Part shown: one piece after another, positions 24,077 to 34,168 of the stretch | Numbering within the stretch: position 1 is the first letter of the stretch | Layout: every line of letters begins with the position of its first letter | Assembly: GCF_014640115.1 (NCBI RefSeq) | Contig: NZ_BMGI01000006.1 | Coordinates: 124,001 to 188,000 of the forward strand | From: Sinisalibacter lacisalsi | GTDB taxonomy: Bacteria; Pseudomonadota; Alphaproteobacteria; Rhodobacterales; Rhodobacteraceae | Direction: 5' to 3' | DNA length: 64,000 nucleotides | The notes under the pieces: generated by a model | Databases searched by the model: none | The model's input: the letters and a program-made list of their open reading frames with translations, nothing else | What the model was told of the DNA's origin: nothing | Position numbers and translations under genes: made by a program

Positions 24077-25017
24077 CCGGCCCGGCGATCTCCGTCAAGG
24101 GGCTCACCAAGGCCTTCGGCGGCACCGTGGTGGTGGACGCCATCGACATGGACGTGCCCACGGGCGCGATCTACGGCTTTCTAGGCCCCAACGGATCGGG
24201 CAAGACCACCACGATCCGGATGATGTGCGGCCTGCTCACCCCCGACGGCGGCGAGGGCCGCACCCTTGGCCACGACATCCGCACCGAGGCCCGCAAGATC
24301 AAGGAAAACGTCGGCTACATGACGCAGAAATTCTCGCTCTATGCCGATCTCACGATCCGCGAGAACCTCGACTTCATGGCCCGGATGTATCGCCTGCCGA
24401 AGCGCCGGCAGGTGGTGGACGCCACCCTGCGCGAGCTTGGCCTCGAAGGCCGGGGCAACCAGCTTGCCGGCACGCTCTCGGGCGGCTGGAAGCAGCGCCT
24501 CGCGCTCGCCGCCGCGATGCAGCACAAGCCCCGCCTGCTGCTCCTCGACGAACCCACGGCCGGCGTCGACCCGAAGGCGCGGCGCGATTTCTGGGACGAG
24601 ATCCGCCGGCTTTCCAAGCAGGGCGTCACCGTGCTGGTCTCGACCCATTACATGGACGAGGCGGTGCAGTGCGACTACATCGCCTACATCGCCTACGGCA
24701 AGAAGCTGATCGACGGCCCGGCGCGCGAGATCCCCGCCCGGGTCGGCCTCACCACCTGGCGCGTCGACGGGGCCGACCTGATCGAGCTGGAAGATGCCCT
24801 GCTCGCCGACCCGCGCGTCGAACAGGTGGCCCGGTTCGGGGCGCAACTGCACGTCTCGTCCACCGATGCCGACGGGCTCGACGCCGTGGTCGCCGAGTGG
24901 AAAGGCAGGAACGGCAGTCATCACTGGGTGAAGAAAGAGGCGGAACTCGAGGAGGCCTTCATCTACCTCATGGCCACCGCAGCCGACAATTTCGGCCTCG
25001 ACGGGCGCGCCAGATGA
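24073..25017 (+). CDS. ABC exporter ATPase (YbhF-like)
   Basis: A 314-residue ABC ATPase with a GTG start at 24073, overlapping the HlyD stop as GTGA. Walker A is GPNGSGKTT, the signature LSGGWKQRLALAAAM, and Walker B LLLLDEPTAGVD, all intact. A C-terminal extension from about residue 225 is typical of the YbhF/CcmA exporter group. It powers the following ABC-2 permease. A longer upstream frame exists but translates antisense-like sequence, so GTG is preferred. Confidence 0.92.
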   Translation: MTGPAISVKGLTKAFGGTVVVDAIDMDVPTGAIYGFLGPNGSGKTTTIRMMCGLLTPDGGEGRTLGHDIRTEARKIKENVGYMTQKFSLYADLTIRENLDFMARMYRLPKRRQVVDATLRELGLEGRGNQLAGTLSGGWKQRLALAAAMQHKPRLLLLDEPTAGVDPKARRDFWDEIRRLSKQGVTVLVSTHYMDEAVQCDYIAYIAYGKKLIDGPAREIPARVGLTTWRVDGADLIELEDALLADPRVEQVARFGAQLHVSSTDADGLDAVVAEWKGRNGSHHWVKKEAELEEAFIYLMATAADNFGLDGRAR

Positions 25018-26147
25018 GCCTGTTCTCGCTCTCCCGTTTCGGCGCGGTCTTGTTCAAGGAATTCGTGCAGATGCGCCGCGACCGGCTCACCTTCGCGATG
25101 ATGATCGGTATTCCCATCGTGCAACTGCTGATCTTCGGCTTCGCGATCAACACCGATCCGCGCAACCTGCCCACGCTGGTGGAACTGAACGACCCCAGCC
25201 CGGTGGCGCGCGCGGTGATCTCGGGGATGGATACTTCGGATTACTTCGCGTTCCAGGGCTTCGTCTTCGGCCCCGAAGCGGGCGACCGGGCGCTGCGCGA
25301 TGGCAGCGCCAATTTCGTCGTGGTCATCCCCGCCGATTTCGAACGCGACATCCTGCGCGGCCTCGCCCCCGAGATCCTCGTTGCCGCCGATGCCTCCGAT
25401 CCCACCGCCGTGGGGTCCGCCGTGGCCGCCCTCGGCGGCATCGTCGACCGCGCCATCGCCCAGAACCTCGGCGGCCCGCTCACCAAGGTGGCCCCCGGCG
25501 CGCCGCCGTTCTCGGTGGTGGTGCACAAGCAGTTCAACCCCGAGGGCAAGACCGCGACCAACATCGTGCCCGGTCTGCTCGCCATCATTCTTGCCATGAC
25601 CATGGTGATGATCACCGCCGTCGCCATCGTGCGCGAGATCGAGCGCGGCACGATGGAGGCGCTGATCGCCACGCCGGTGCGCCCGACCGAGGTGATGCTG
25701 GGCAAGATCCTGCCCTACGTCGTCGTCGGCTACATCCAGACGCTGGTGTTTCTCGTCGCCGCCAAACTGCTGTTCGACGTGCCGTTCAACGGCTCGCGGC
25801 TCGCCTTCTTCGCCGGCTTCAACCTCTACATCGTGGTCAACCTCGCGCTCGGCTTCTTGATCTCCACCCTCGTGCGCACCCAGATGCAGGCGATGCAGGC
25901 GAGCTTCTTCCTGATCCTGCCGATCATCCTGCTCTCGGGCTTCATGTTTCCCTTCGCCGGGATGCCCGGCTGGGCGCAGACCATCGGAACCGCCATCCCC
26001 GCCACCCACTTCCTGCGCCTCGTGCGCAAGGTGATGCTGAAGGGCGCCGAGATCGCCGATATCGCGGGCGACCTGCGCGCGATGGCCCTGATCGGCAGCG
26101 TGATCGTGCTGATCGCCCTCCTGCGCTACCGCCAGACGCTCGACTGA
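25014..26147 (+). CDS. ABC-2 type permease (YbhS/YbhR-like)
   Basis: A 377-residue ABC-2 permease. One N-terminal helix (MMIGIPIVQLLIFGFAINTD) is followed by a periplasmic domain of about 140 residues. Five more helices include IVPGLLAIILAMTMVMITAV and the ABC-2 signature region REIERGTMEALIATPVRPTE. Half-size, so it should dimerise. With HlyD and the ATPase it forms a drug or lipid exporter under TetR control. ATG overlaps the ATPase stop by four bases. Confidence 0.9.
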   Translation: MSLFSLSRFGAVLFKEFVQMRRDRLTFAMMIGIPIVQLLIFGFAINTDPRNLPTLVELNDPSPVARAVISGMDTSDYFAFQGFVFGPEAGDRALRDGSANFVVVIPADFERDILRGLAPEILVAADASDPTAVGSAVAALGGIVDRAIAQNLGGPLTKVAPGAPPFSVVVHKQFNPEGKTATNIVPGLLAIILAMTMVMITAVAIVREIERGTMEALIATPVRPTEVMLGKILPYVVVGYIQTLVFLVAAKLLFDVPFNGSRLAFFAGFNLYIVVNLALGFLISTLVRTQMQAMQASFFLILPIILLSGFMFPFAGMPGWAQTIGTAIPATHFLRLVRKVMLKGAEIADIAGDLRAMALIGSVIVLIALLRYRQTLD

Positions 26148-26232
26148 CCGGGGCGAAAGCTCGGGCGGGATTAACCGGCTAGTAAGTCGGCTGTGATTTC
26201 CTCGCCGGTGAGCGAACAATCGAGAGCCAGCC

Positions 26233-26532
26233 ATGCGTCTTCTACCCCTTGTTCTGATGCCGATCGCGGCGCTCCTCGCCGGGCCAGCCATGGTGCTGGC
26301 GTCGGCCCCCGTCTCCCGCGATGCGCCGGTGCTGGTGATCGCCGGCTGGGGCGGGGCGGCGCAGGCGCATGTCGCCGCCGCGGGCGGCCGGGTGATCGGC
26401 CCGGCCCGCGCACCCTTCGGCCTCATCGCCGCCTCGGCCGATCCGGGTTTCGCCGAGGCCCTGCGCGCCCGGGGCGCATGGGCAGTGCTCGATGGCGGGC
26501 GGATCGCCGCGCTATGCGGAGGGAACACATGA
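26233..26532 (+). CDS. Small exported protein preceding the chemoreceptor
   Basis: A 99-residue protein with a clear signal peptide ([20 protein letters not shown]) and a mature part of about 75 residues containing [20 protein letters not shown]. Unknown function. It overlaps the next gene by four bases (ATGA), so it is co-translated with the chemoreceptor. It may reside in the periplasm and influence sensing; this is conjecture from gene order alone. Confidence 0.7.
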   Translation: MRLLPLVLMPIAALLAGPAMVLASAPVSRDAPVLVIAGWGGAAQAHVAAAGGRVIGPARAPFGLIAASADPGFAEALRARGAWAVLDGGRIAALCGGNT

Positions 26533-28259
26533 GCGACACCACCCTTGCCATGGCGCCCGAGGGGCAAAGCATGACGGCGCAGCGCGCGATCCTGTTCAGC
26601 CTCGCCGCCCTGCCGATATCGCTCGGCTTCGGCTGGATCGCCGGATCCAACCTCGTCTTGATCGCCGCCGCCTCAATCCCGTTCACCCTGCTCGGGATGA
26701 TCGCCGGCCGCGCCAGCCCGCCGGAGGCCGGGATCGCCGCGGCGCTGGTCTGGGTCGGCCAGGCCATCGTTCTGAACGCGGCCATGGCGGGCCACCCGTG
26801 GCAGATCGACATGCACATGGTCTATTTCGCGGTGCTGGCCTGCACCATGGTTCTCAACGATCTGCGCGCCACCCTTGCCGCGACCGGGTTGATCGCGCTG
26901 CACCACCTCTCGCTGACCGTCCTGATGCCGTCGCTGGTCTATCCCTCGACCAACCTTGCCGAAAACCTGCCGCGCACCGCCTTTCATGCCACCGTCGTCG
27001 TGTTCGAGGCCACGGCCCTCGTGATTGCGATCGTCGTCCGCCAGCGGTTGACCCGGAAACAGGAGGAGCAAGCGCGCGACCTCGCCCACAGCATGGCCGA
27101 CGCCCGCGCCGCGCGCGATCGCGCCGAATCCGCGCTGGCCGAGGCCGAGGCCGCCCGGCGCGACGCTGAAGCCGCCCAGAGCGAGGCGGAAAGCGCCCTG
27201 AAGCGCGCGGAAAGCGAGACGGCACATGCCCGCGAGGCCGATCTTCGCGCCACTCGCGCCGCCGAACGCGAGGCCGCCGAGCGCGAGGCCTTCCTTGAAC
27301 AGCAAAATGCCGTCGTCGAGGTGCTGCGCCAGAGCCTCAAGCGCTTGCGCGACGCCGATCTCTGCGCCGAGATCGCGACGCCGCTGGCCCCGGAATACGA
27401 AGACCTGCGCGAGGATTTCAACATCGCCCTCGTCGCCATGCGCAACGTGATCCAGGTTGTCCAGCAGAACGCCGAAATCATCGGTGGCGAGACCGCCAGC
27501 GTCGTGAATGCGGCGACCGACATGTCGCACCGGACCGAAACCCAGGCCCACCAACTCGCCGAGGTGGCCGAAACGGTGTCACGACTGAATCACTCCGTTC
27601 GCGAAACCGCGCAGAACGCCAACCAGGCCAGGTCGGAAGCCGAGCAGACCAGGACGCAGGTCGAGACCAGCGCCGATCTCGTGAGCCGGGCGGTGGCGGC
27701 GATGGGCGCGATCGAAGCCTCGTCGGGGCAGATCCAGAAGATCGTCGGCGTCATCGACGAGATCGCGTTCCAGACCAACCTGCTCGCGCTGAATGCCGGG
27801 GTCGAGGCCGCCCGCGCCGGCGAGAGCGGGCGCGGGTTCGCCGTGGTCGCAAGCGAGGTGCGCGGCCTCGCCCGCCGCAGTTCCGACGCGGCGCAGGAGA
27901 TCAAGGCCCTCATCGCCGAAAGCGACATGCGGGTCGGCGAGGGCGTCGGGCTTGTGCGCCAGACCGGCACGGCCAACACCGCCGCGATGGACGCCGTTAA
28001 GGATATCGTGAGCCGGATCGTCGACATCGCCGAGGGCGCCGAACAGCAGGCGGCCCGCCTCGACGAGATCAATGGCACGCTCGCCACCCTCGACCAGGCC
28101 ACTCAACGCAACGCGGCGATGTTCGAGGAAACCTCGGCCGCGGGGCAGACCCTGGCACATGGAACCGACGAACTGGTGCAGGCGATCTCGCGTTTCCGCA
28201 CCGAAACATCGCCCGGCGCGCAAACCTCGCCAGCGGAGGCGCCGCGAAGGATTGCCTGA
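26529..28259 (+). CDS. Methyl-accepting chemotaxis protein with membrane-embedded sensor
   Basis: A 576-residue chemoreceptor. Residues about 18-165 form roughly six membrane helices with no large periplasmic ligand domain. The segments [17 protein letters not shown] and [13 protein letters not shown] carry histidines in or near the membrane. A long Ala/Glu coiled coil (about 170-275) leads to the signalling domain, whose tip is [20 protein letters not shown] and then [20 protein letters not shown]. It would control a CheA/CheW array. No che genes are in the window. It ends convergent with oppF. Confidence 0.92.
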   Translation: MSDTTLAMAPEGQSMTAQRAILFSLAALPISLGFGWIAGSNLVLIAAASIPFTLLGMIAGRASPPEAGIAAALVWVGQAIVLNAAMAGHPWQIDMHMVYFAVLACTMVLNDLRATLAATGLIALHHLSLTVLMPSLVYPSTNLAENLPRTAFHATVVVFEATALVIAIVVRQRLTRKQEEQARDLAHSMADARAARDRAESALAEAEAARRDAEAAQSEAESALKRAESETAHAREADLRATRAAEREAAEREAFLEQQNAVVEVLRQSLKRLRDADLCAEIATPLAPEYEDLREDFNIALVAMRNVIQVVQQNAEIIGGETASVVNAATDMSHRTETQAHQLAEVAETVSRLNHSVRETAQNANQARSEAEQTRTQVETSADLVSRAVAAMGAIEASSGQIQKIVGVIDEIAFQTNLLALNAGVEAARAGESGRGFAVVASEVRGLARRSSDAAQEIKALIAESDMRVGEGVGLVRQTGTANTAAMDAVKDIVSRIVDIAEGAEQQAARLDEINGTLATLDQATQRNAAMFEETSAAGQTLAHGTDELVQAISRFRTETSPGAQTSPAEAPRRIA

Positions 28260-28273
28260 TCGGGGCGGCCGCG

Positions 28274-28289
28274 CGCGCTGCGAAGCGCG
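28274..28289. terminator. Hairpin between the convergent mcp and opp genes
   Basis: CGCGCT-GCGA-AGCGCG at 28274-28289 forms a six-base-pair stem with a GNRA loop in the 56-base convergent gap. There is no T-run, so it is only a possible bidirectional terminator. Confidence 0.3.
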
Positions 28290-28315
28290 GGCACCCCGCC
28301 GCGCGCGTCAGAAGC

Positions 28316-29296
28316 TCAGCGCAGGTGGCATGCCACCAGGTGCTCGCGGCCCTTGTCGGCCAGCACCGGCTTGACCTGCGCGCAACCGGGCTCGGCGATC
28401 GGGCAACGGGTGCGGAACACGCAGCCCGAAGGCGGATCGAGCGGCGAGGGCAAGTCCAGGTCGAGCAGCATCACCTGCTTTTGCCGTTCGAGCACCGGGT
28501 CCGGGATCGGCACGGCAGAAATCAGCGCCTCGGTGTAGGGGTGCAAGGGGCGGTCGTAGAGCTCGGCGGCGGGGGCGATCTCCATCACGTTGCCGAGGTA
28601 GAGCACCATCACCCGATCGGAAATGTGCTTCACCACGCTCAGGTCGTGGGCGATGAAGATCAGGGCGACGCCGGTCTCCTTCTGCAGATCCATCAGCAGG
28701 TTGATCACCTGCGCCTGGATCGACACGTCGAGCGCCGAGACCGGCTCGTCGCAGATGATCAGCTGGGGATCGACGATCAGCGCCCGCGCGATGCCGATGC
28801 GCTGACACTGACCGCCGGAAAACTCGTGCGGATAACGGTTCACGAGGTTGGGCAGGATGCCGACGGTATCGAGCACGTCCTGAACCCGGGCCTTCACCTT
28901 GGCGGCCGACAAGCCTGGAAAATGCGTCTTCAGCGGCTCGGCAACGATCTGGCCGATCGTCATGCGCGGGTTGAGCGAGGCGAGGGGATCCTGGAAGATC
29001 ATCTGCATTTCCTTGCGGTGCGGCCGCATCCGCCGGGTGTCGAGCCCGGTCAGGTCGTCGCCGAGCCAGACCACCGACCCCGCCTCGATCGGCACCATCT
29101 GCATCACCGCGCGCGCCAGCGTGGACTTGCCGCACCCCGATTCCCCGACGATGCCCAGCGTCTCGCCGGCGTTGAGCTCGAAGCTGACCCCGTCCACCGC
29201 CTTGAGCTTGCGCGGCCGCGTCCAGGGCATGGCGCCGGGCTTCTTCACGTCGAACCAGACCTTGAGGTCATCGACCTTGAGGATCGTCTCGGTCAT
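28316..29296 (-). CDS. oppF: Oligopeptide ABC transporter ATPase OppF
   Basis: A 326-residue ATPase and the last gene of oppABCDF. Walker A is GESGCGKST, the signature [15 protein letters not shown], Walker [13 protein letters not shown]. The C-terminal oligopeptide-transporter domain has [14 protein letters not shown] with its conserved cysteines. ATG 29296 overlaps the oppD stop by four bases. With OppD it drives peptide import through OppB/OppC. Confidence 0.94.
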   Translation of the reverse strand: MTETILKVDDLKVWFDVKKPGAMPWTRPRKLKAVDGVSFELNAGETLGIVGESGCGKSTLARAVMQMVPIEAGSVVWLGDDLTGLDTRRMRPHRKEMQMIFQDPLASLNPRMTIGQIVAEPLKTHFPGLSAAKVKARVQDVLDTVGILPNLVNRYPHEFSGGQCQRIGIARALIVDPQLIICDEPVSALDVSIQAQVINLLMDLQKETGVALIFIAHDLSVVKHISDRVMVLYLGNVMEIAPAAELYDRPLHPYTEALISAVPIPDPVLERQKQVMLLDLDLPSPLDPPSGCVFRTRCPIAEPGCAQVKPVLADKGREHLVACHLR

Positions 29297-30267
29297 GCCA
29301 GTTCCTCCAGGCTGCGGCGGCAGGCGCGGGTGCGGGTCTCGAACCCCGCGACGCGTTCGAACGGCGGGCGCTCGGTCCAGCATGGGTCGGTGGCGAAATC
29401 GCACCGCGGCACGAAGGGGCAGCCTGCCGGCATGTCCATCATGTTCGGCGGGTTGCCGGGGATGGTTTCGAGCTTCTCGGTTTTCTTGTCGAGCCGGGGC
29501 ACCGCCTTCAGAAGCCCCATGGTGTAGGGATGCGTCGGCCGGTCGAAGACCGCGGTCGTGGTGCCGTATTCCATCGCCTGGCCGCCATACATCACAAGCG
29601 TTTCGGCGCAGCTGCCCGCGACAACCCCGAGATCGTGGGTGATGAGCACGATCGCCATCCCGAAATCGCGCTGCAGATCGGCGAGCAGCTTCATGATCTG
29701 CGCTTGCACGGTCACGTCGAGCGCGGTGGTCGGCTCGTCGGCGATGAGAATATCGGGCTGGCACAGCAGGCTCATCGCGATCATCACCCGCTGGCGCATG
29801 CCGCCGGAAAACTCGTGCGGATACATCGTCACCCGCGCCTTCGCTTCGGGAATGCGCACCGCGTCGAGCAGCCGCACGCTTTCGGCGATGGCGGCCCTTT
29901 TCGAGATCCCGCGATGATGCACCAGAACCTCGGCCATCTGGTCCGACACCCGAAGGTAAGGGTTCAGCGAGGTCATCGGGTCCTGGAAGATCATCGCGAT
30001 CTTCTCCATCCGGATCCGGTTCATCTTCGCATTGGGAAGGTTGAGGATCTCCTGCCCCTCGAGCTTCACCGAACCCGTGGCGCGGCCGTTCTGGGCCAGA
30101 AGCCCGGTGATCGCGAAGACCATCTGGCTCTTGCCCGAGCCACTCTCGCCGACCACGCCGAGGGTTTCGCCGCGGGCGAGATCGAAGGAGATATTGTCCA
30201 CCGCCGTCACGGTGCCGTCGGGCGTGTCGAAGGTGACGGTCAGGTCACTGACTTCCAGAAGTGCCAT
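29293..30267 (-). CDS. oppD: Oligopeptide ABC transporter ATPase OppD
   Basis: A 324-residue ATPase. Walker A is GESGSGKSQ, the signature [15 protein letters not shown], Walker [13 protein letters not shown]. The C-terminal oligo-HPY region has the motif [15 protein letters not shown] and the cysteine cluster [14 protein letters not shown], which in related OppD/DppD proteins coordinates an iron-sulphur centre. It starts 12 bases after oppC ends and overlaps oppF. Confidence 0.94.
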   Translation of the reverse strand: MALLEVSDLTVTFDTPDGTVTAVDNISFDLARGETLGVVGESGSGKSQMVFAITGLLAQNGRATGSVKLEGQEILNLPNAKMNRIRMEKIAMIFQDPMTSLNPYLRVSDQMAEVLVHHRGISKRAAIAESVRLLDAVRIPEAKARVTMYPHEFSGGMRQRVMIAMSLLCQPDILIADEPTTALDVTVQAQIMKLLADLQRDFGMAIVLITHDLGVVAGSCAETLVMYGGQAMEYGTTTAVFDRPTHPYTMGLLKAVPRLDKKTEKLETIPGNPPNMMDMPAGCPFVPRCDFATDPCWTERPPFERVAGFETRTRACRRSLEELA

Positions 30268-30279
30268 TGCGCGGGGCTC

Positions 30280-31221
30280 CTAGCGGTCTTTCGGGTCGAG
30301 CGCGTCGCGCAGCCCGTCGCCGATGAAGAAGAAGGCGAAGATCGTCACGACGAAGAACGCCAGCGGGAAGAACAGTTGCCACAGCGTGCCGTAGTTCATC
30401 GTGCTGGTGCCCTCGGAGATCAGCGCGCCCCAGGAGGTCAGCGGTTCCTGCACGCCGAGGCCGAGGAAGGAGATGAAGCTCTCGGTAAGGATCATCTGCG
30501 GCACCAGGAGCGTGGCATAGACCACGACGACGCCGAGCAGGTTGGGCACCACGTGGCGGCGGATGATGGTGAAACTGGGCACCCCGGTGGCCACCGCCGC
30601 CTCGATGAATTCCTTGTTCTTGATCGAAAGCGTCTGGCCGCGCACGATCCGGCTCATGTCGAGCCAGGCGGTGAGGCCGATGCCGACGAAGATCATCTCG
30701 ATCGACCGACCGAAGACGACGAGCAGCAGGATCAGCACGAACATGTAGGGCACCGACATGGCGATGTCGACGAAGCGCATCATGATGCTGTCGACCCGGC
30801 CGCCGATGTATCCCGCGACAGCGCCGTAGATCGTGCCCACGATCACCGCGATGGCGGCGCCGATCACCCCCACCATGAGGCTGACCTGCGTGCCCTGCAC
30901 GACGCGCGCGAAGAGATCGCGCCCGGAATCGTCGTAGCCGAAGTAATGGCCGTTCGCCAGCGAGGGCTTGCCGAGTTCCTTGACCTTGCCGAGCACGTTC
31001 CAGTCGATCGTCTCGTTGTCGTAAGGGGTGACGAGGTGGCCGAAAAAGGCGAAGATGAAGACCGCGCCGAGCACCCCCACGGAAACCATCGCCGCCTTGT
31101 TGCGCAGGAAGCGCGCGCGGGCGTCGGCCCAGAGCGAGCGGCCCTTGACCTCGGCCATGCGCTCGGCCATCGCGGCGGTTCTCGGCTGCTGCGGGTTGAG
31201 TATGGCCATACCGTTTGACAT
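30280..31221 (-). CDS. oppC: Oligopeptide ABC transporter permease OppC
   Basis: A 313-residue permease with an N-terminal cytosolic segment, one helix near residues 43-62, a periplasmic loop with HYFGYDDSGRDLFARVVQGT, and a five-helix BPD_transp_1 core. That core contains the ATPase-contact loop EAAVATGVPSFTIIRRHVVP. The frame opens at 31260 but ATG 31221 is the natural start. It lies 11 bases after oppB. Forms the membrane channel with OppB. Confidence 0.93.
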   Translation of the reverse strand: MSNGMAILNPQQPRTAAMAERMAEVKGRSLWADARARFLRNKAAMVSVGVLGAVFIFAFFGHLVTPYDNETIDWNVLGKVKELGKPSLANGHYFGYDDSGRDLFARVVQGTQVSLMVGVIGAAIAVIVGTIYGAVAGYIGGRVDSIMMRFVDIAMSVPYMFVLILLLVVFGRSIEMIFVGIGLTAWLDMSRIVRGQTLSIKNKEFIEAAVATGVPSFTIIRRHVVPNLLGVVVVYATLLVPQMILTESFISFLGLGVQEPLTSWGALISEGTSTMNYGTLWQLFFPLAFFVVTIFAFFFIGDGLRDALDPKDR

Positions 31222-31232
31222 GCGCCGCCCCC

Positions 31233-32156
31233 TCAAAGCCGGATCTTGGGGTCGATCCACGCGTAGAGGATATCGACCACCATGTTGAACAGGATCGTCA
31301 TCGAGCCGAGCAGGAAGGTCAGCCCCATCATCACCGCGTAGTCACGGTTGAAGGCGGCGTTGACGTAGAAATACCCGACGCCGCCGGTGGAGAAGATCGA
31401 ATCGATGATGAACGAGCCGGTAACCATGCCGACGAAGGCCGGCCCGAGGTAGGACACCACCGGCAGGATCGTCGGCTTGAGCGCGTGGCGCCAGATGATC
31501 ACCCGGTCGGGCAGGCCCTTGGCGCGGGCGGTGCGGATGAAGTTGGAGCGCAGCACCTCGAGCATCGAGGAGCGGGTGAGGCGGGCGATCGAGGCCATGT
31601 AGGAGGTAGAAAGCGCGATCACCGGCATGATGACGTGATCCCACTGCCCGCCGTTCCACCCGCCGCCGGGCAGCCAGCCGAGCCAGAGGGTGAACACGAG
31701 GATCAGAATCGGGGCCATCACGAAGTTGGGCAGCACCTGCGCCCCGATGGTGATGCCGACCGCGAAGTAATCGAGCCAGGAGTTCTGCCGGATCGCGGCC
31801 GCGATGCCGAGCGCGCCGCCGATGACGATGGCCAGCATGAAGGAGATCAGGCCGTAGTGGAGCGTAACCGGGAAGCCCTGCGCGATGATATCGTTCACCG
31901 AGCGGTCCTTGTACTTGTAGGACGGGCCGAAATCGAACTGGGTGATGATCCCCTTAAGGTAATCGACCATCTGCTTCCACATCGGCTGATCGAGGCCGTA
32001 TTTCGCCTCGATATTGGCCAGAACCTGCGGCGGCAGGGGGCGTTCGGAATTGAACGGGCCACCGGGCGCCGTCTGCATCAGCCAGAAACTGATGATCAAG
32101 AGAACGAGAAGCGTCGGGATCGCAATGGAGACCCGGCGAAGGATGAAACTCAGCAT
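31233..32156 (-). CDS. oppB: Oligopeptide ABC transporter permease OppB
   Basis: A 307-residue permease with six membrane helices, beginning MLSFILRRVSIAIPTLLVLL. The ATPase-coupling loop is FIRTARAKGLPDRVIIWRHA, typical of DppB/OppB. The TAPGGPFNSERPLPPQ stretch after helix 1 is characteristic of the OppB branch. It is separated from oppA by 70 bases containing a stem-loop. Confidence 0.94.
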   Translation of the reverse strand: MLSFILRRVSIAIPTLLVLLIISFWLMQTAPGGPFNSERPLPPQVLANIEAKYGLDQPMWKQMVDYLKGIITQFDFGPSYKYKDRSVNDIIAQGFPVTLHYGLISFMLAIVIGGALGIAAAIRQNSWLDYFAVGITIGAQVLPNFVMAPILILVFTLWLGWLPGGGWNGGQWDHVIMPVIALSTSYMASIARLTRSSMLEVLRSNFIRTARAKGLPDRVIIWRHALKPTILPVVSYLGPAFVGMVTGSFIIDSIFSTGGVGYFYVNAAFNRDYAVMMGLTFLLGSMTILFNMVVDILYAWIDPKIRL

Positions 32157-32179
32157 CGATAGGCCCCCGGCAGGAAGGC

Positions 32180-32210
32180 GGGGCGCCGCGAAATGTTACC
32201 GCGACGCCCC
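32180..32210. terminator. Intercistronic stem-loop between oppA and oppB
   Basis: GGGGCG (32180-32185) pairs with CGCCCC (32205-32210), and CGCG (32187-32190) with CGCG (32200-32203), with one internal mismatch and a nine-base loop. Located right after the oppA stop in the minus-strand transcript. Such hairpins often stabilise the binding-protein message and reduce read-through, so more OppA than permease would be made. Confidence 0.6.
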
Positions 32211-32226
32211 TTGTCTCAGAACAGGA

Positions 32227-33843
32227 TTACTGGGCGACCTTGTAGAGGTCTTTCGAATACCAGTTCTGTTCCACGTTCTGCACCGGCCAGCTATCCACGA
32301 TCGCCGGGTTCATCATGAACACGCCGGCGTAGTGGTAGATCGGGATGATCGGCATTTCTTCCGCGATGATCTCTTCAACCCGGGTGTAGTTGGCCTGCGG
32401 ATCGTCCATCGACTTGGCCTCGGCGAGCAGCGCGTCGACCTCGGCGTTGGAATAGGCCGCATCGTTGTAACCCGAGCTGGACTGAACGAGATCGAGGAAG
32501 GTGGAGGCCTCGTTGTAGTCGCCGCACCAGGCGCCGCGCGCGATCTCGAAATCGTGGTTGCCACGGGTTTCGAGGAAGGTCTGCCACTCTTGGTTTTCCA
32601 GCGTGATATCGACGCCGAGCGTCTGCTTCCACATCTGGCTCACCGCGATGGCCACCTTCTTGTGCGCCTCGGAGGTGTTGTAGAGGTAGGTCAGCGAAAG
32701 CGGATTGTCGGGGCCATAGCCCGCCTCGGCCAGAAGTTCGACGGCCTTGGCGTTGCGCTCTTCCTGGGTCCAGGTCGAGTAGTCCGTCGCCGGCTGTTCG
32801 AAGCCCGCGGTCGCCGCCGGGGTGAAGGTGTAGGCCGGCGACTGGCCGCCCTGCAGCACGTTTTCGACGATGATGTCGCGGTTCACGGCGTAGGACAGCG
32901 CCTTGCGCACGCGCACGTCCTGGGTGGCCTCGGGGCCGTTCTCCGACAGGTTGAAGTTGAAGTAGTAGTTGCACAGGCGCGGGAAGCTCAGCGCGGTATC
33001 GGGATATTCTTCCTTCAGCGCGGGATACTGGCCGGCCGGAACTTCCGTGCGGTCAAGCTCACCGGCGAGAAAACGGGTCAGCGCCACGTTCTCGTCGTTG
33101 ATTACCAGCGCCGACACCTTCTCGATGACGGTGTTTTCGTTGTCCCAGTACATCGGGTTGCGCTCGCGCACCGAGCGCTCCTGCGGCACGTGCTCGGTGA
33201 GCACGTAGGCGCCGTTCGAGACGATGTTGCCGGGCTTGATCCAGTCGGCACCATGCTCGTCGATCACCCATTTCGGGCTCGGGAAGGTGGAAGCATGGGT
33301 GGTGGTGAGCGGGAAGTAGGTCATCGGCTTTTCAAGCGTGACTTCCAGCGTGTGATCGTCGATCGCGCGCACGCCCAGCTCTTCCAGCGGCGCTTCGCCC
33401 GCCATCACCGACCCGGCGTTGGCAAGGCCCATGACCTCGACATACCACTGGTAGGGCGAGGCGGTTTCCGGATCGGCGAGGCGCTGCCAGCCATAGACGA
33501 AATCATGCGCCGTCACCGGGTTGCCGTCCGACCACTTTGCTTCGGGGCGCAGGGTGAAGGTATAGGTCAGCTTGTCGTCCGACACGGTGTGCGAAAGGGC
33601 CACGCCGGGCACGAGGTTGCCGTCGGCGTCCTGGTTGTAGAGGCCCTCGAACAGGTCGCGCACGATCTCCGAGCCGGAAACGTCTTCGACGATCTGCGGA
33701 TCGACGGAACTGTGCTCGTCGAGCACGCGGTAGGTAAAGGTCTGGTCATCTGCCAGCGCGACGCCCTCGGGGGCGGCGGCCAGCGCCGGCGACGCGAGCG
33801 CAAGCGCCGAGGCCAGCAGGATTGATTTCGTGGAAACGTTCAT
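32227..33843 (-). CDS. oppA: Periplasmic oligopeptide-binding protein OppA
   Basis: A 538-residue family 5 solute-binding protein with a signal peptide ending near residue 23 (ALASPALA, then AAPEG). It resembles enterobacterial OppA rather than DppA: RDLFEGLYNQDADGNLVPGV, KWSDGNPVTAHDFVYGWQRL and GVRAIDDHTLEVTLEKPMTY all align with remembered OppA segments. It captures peptides of several residues in the periplasm and delivers them to OppBC. AGAGGAG precedes ATG 33843; an upstream open frame is discarded. It is the first gene of oppABCDF. Confidence 0.94.
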   Translation of the reverse strand: MNVSTKSILLASALALASPALAAAPEGVALADDQTFTYRVLDEHSSVDPQIVEDVSGSEIVRDLFEGLYNQDADGNLVPGVALSHTVSDDKLTYTFTLRPEAKWSDGNPVTAHDFVYGWQRLADPETASPYQWYVEVMGLANAGSVMAGEAPLEELGVRAIDDHTLEVTLEKPMTYFPLTTTHASTFPSPKWVIDEHGADWIKPGNIVSNGAYVLTEHVPQERSVRERNPMYWDNENTVIEKVSALVINDENVALTRFLAGELDRTEVPAGQYPALKEEYPDTALSFPRLCNYYFNFNLSENGPEATQDVRVRKALSYAVNRDIIVENVLQGGQSPAYTFTPAATAGFEQPATDYSTWTQEERNAKAVELLAEAGYGPDNPLSLTYLYNTSEAHKKVAIAVSQMWKQTLGVDITLENQEWQTFLETRGNHDFEIARGAWCGDYNEASTFLDLVQSSSGYNDAAYSNAEVDALLAEAKSMDDPQANYTRVEEIIAEEMPIIPIYHYAGVFMMNPAIVDSWPVQNVEQNWYSKDLYKVAQ

Positions 33844-34168
33844 AATTCGTGACTCCTCTCTGTTTGTCGGGTCACACGCACGCAAGCTATTATTATTTAC
33901 GGAATTAGACTCAGCCATATCGCGCACGCGGATGCACCATCCTAGACCCGGCCGCACGATTCACTCAACTCCTTCCCTTACGGAAATCCAGACGGCACAA
34001 ATTCAATCTAAGTCACTGTTATATATTTACTTTTAAGGCACGGCGATGAAGGAACAGGCAGCGTCGGAACGCCGCGCCCCGGCTGCGGGTTTGACCTTTC
34101 GGTAAATCTTGCCATTCGCCCGCCCCCATGCGACCTTCGCGCAAGGCAACCGCGCTTGGGAGGACACC
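33844..34168. other. AT-rich divergent intergenic region oppA/deoC
   Basis: 325 bases without a gene. The stretch about 33885-34040 is far richer in A/T than the surroundings, including TATTATTATTTACGGAATTA-like sequence near 33890 and a TATATATTTAC tract near 34020. It must carry the oppA promoter on the minus strand and any deoC promoter on the plus strand. A weak candidate for the latter is TTGACC at 34091-34096. I see no strong palindrome. Confidence 0.4.
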
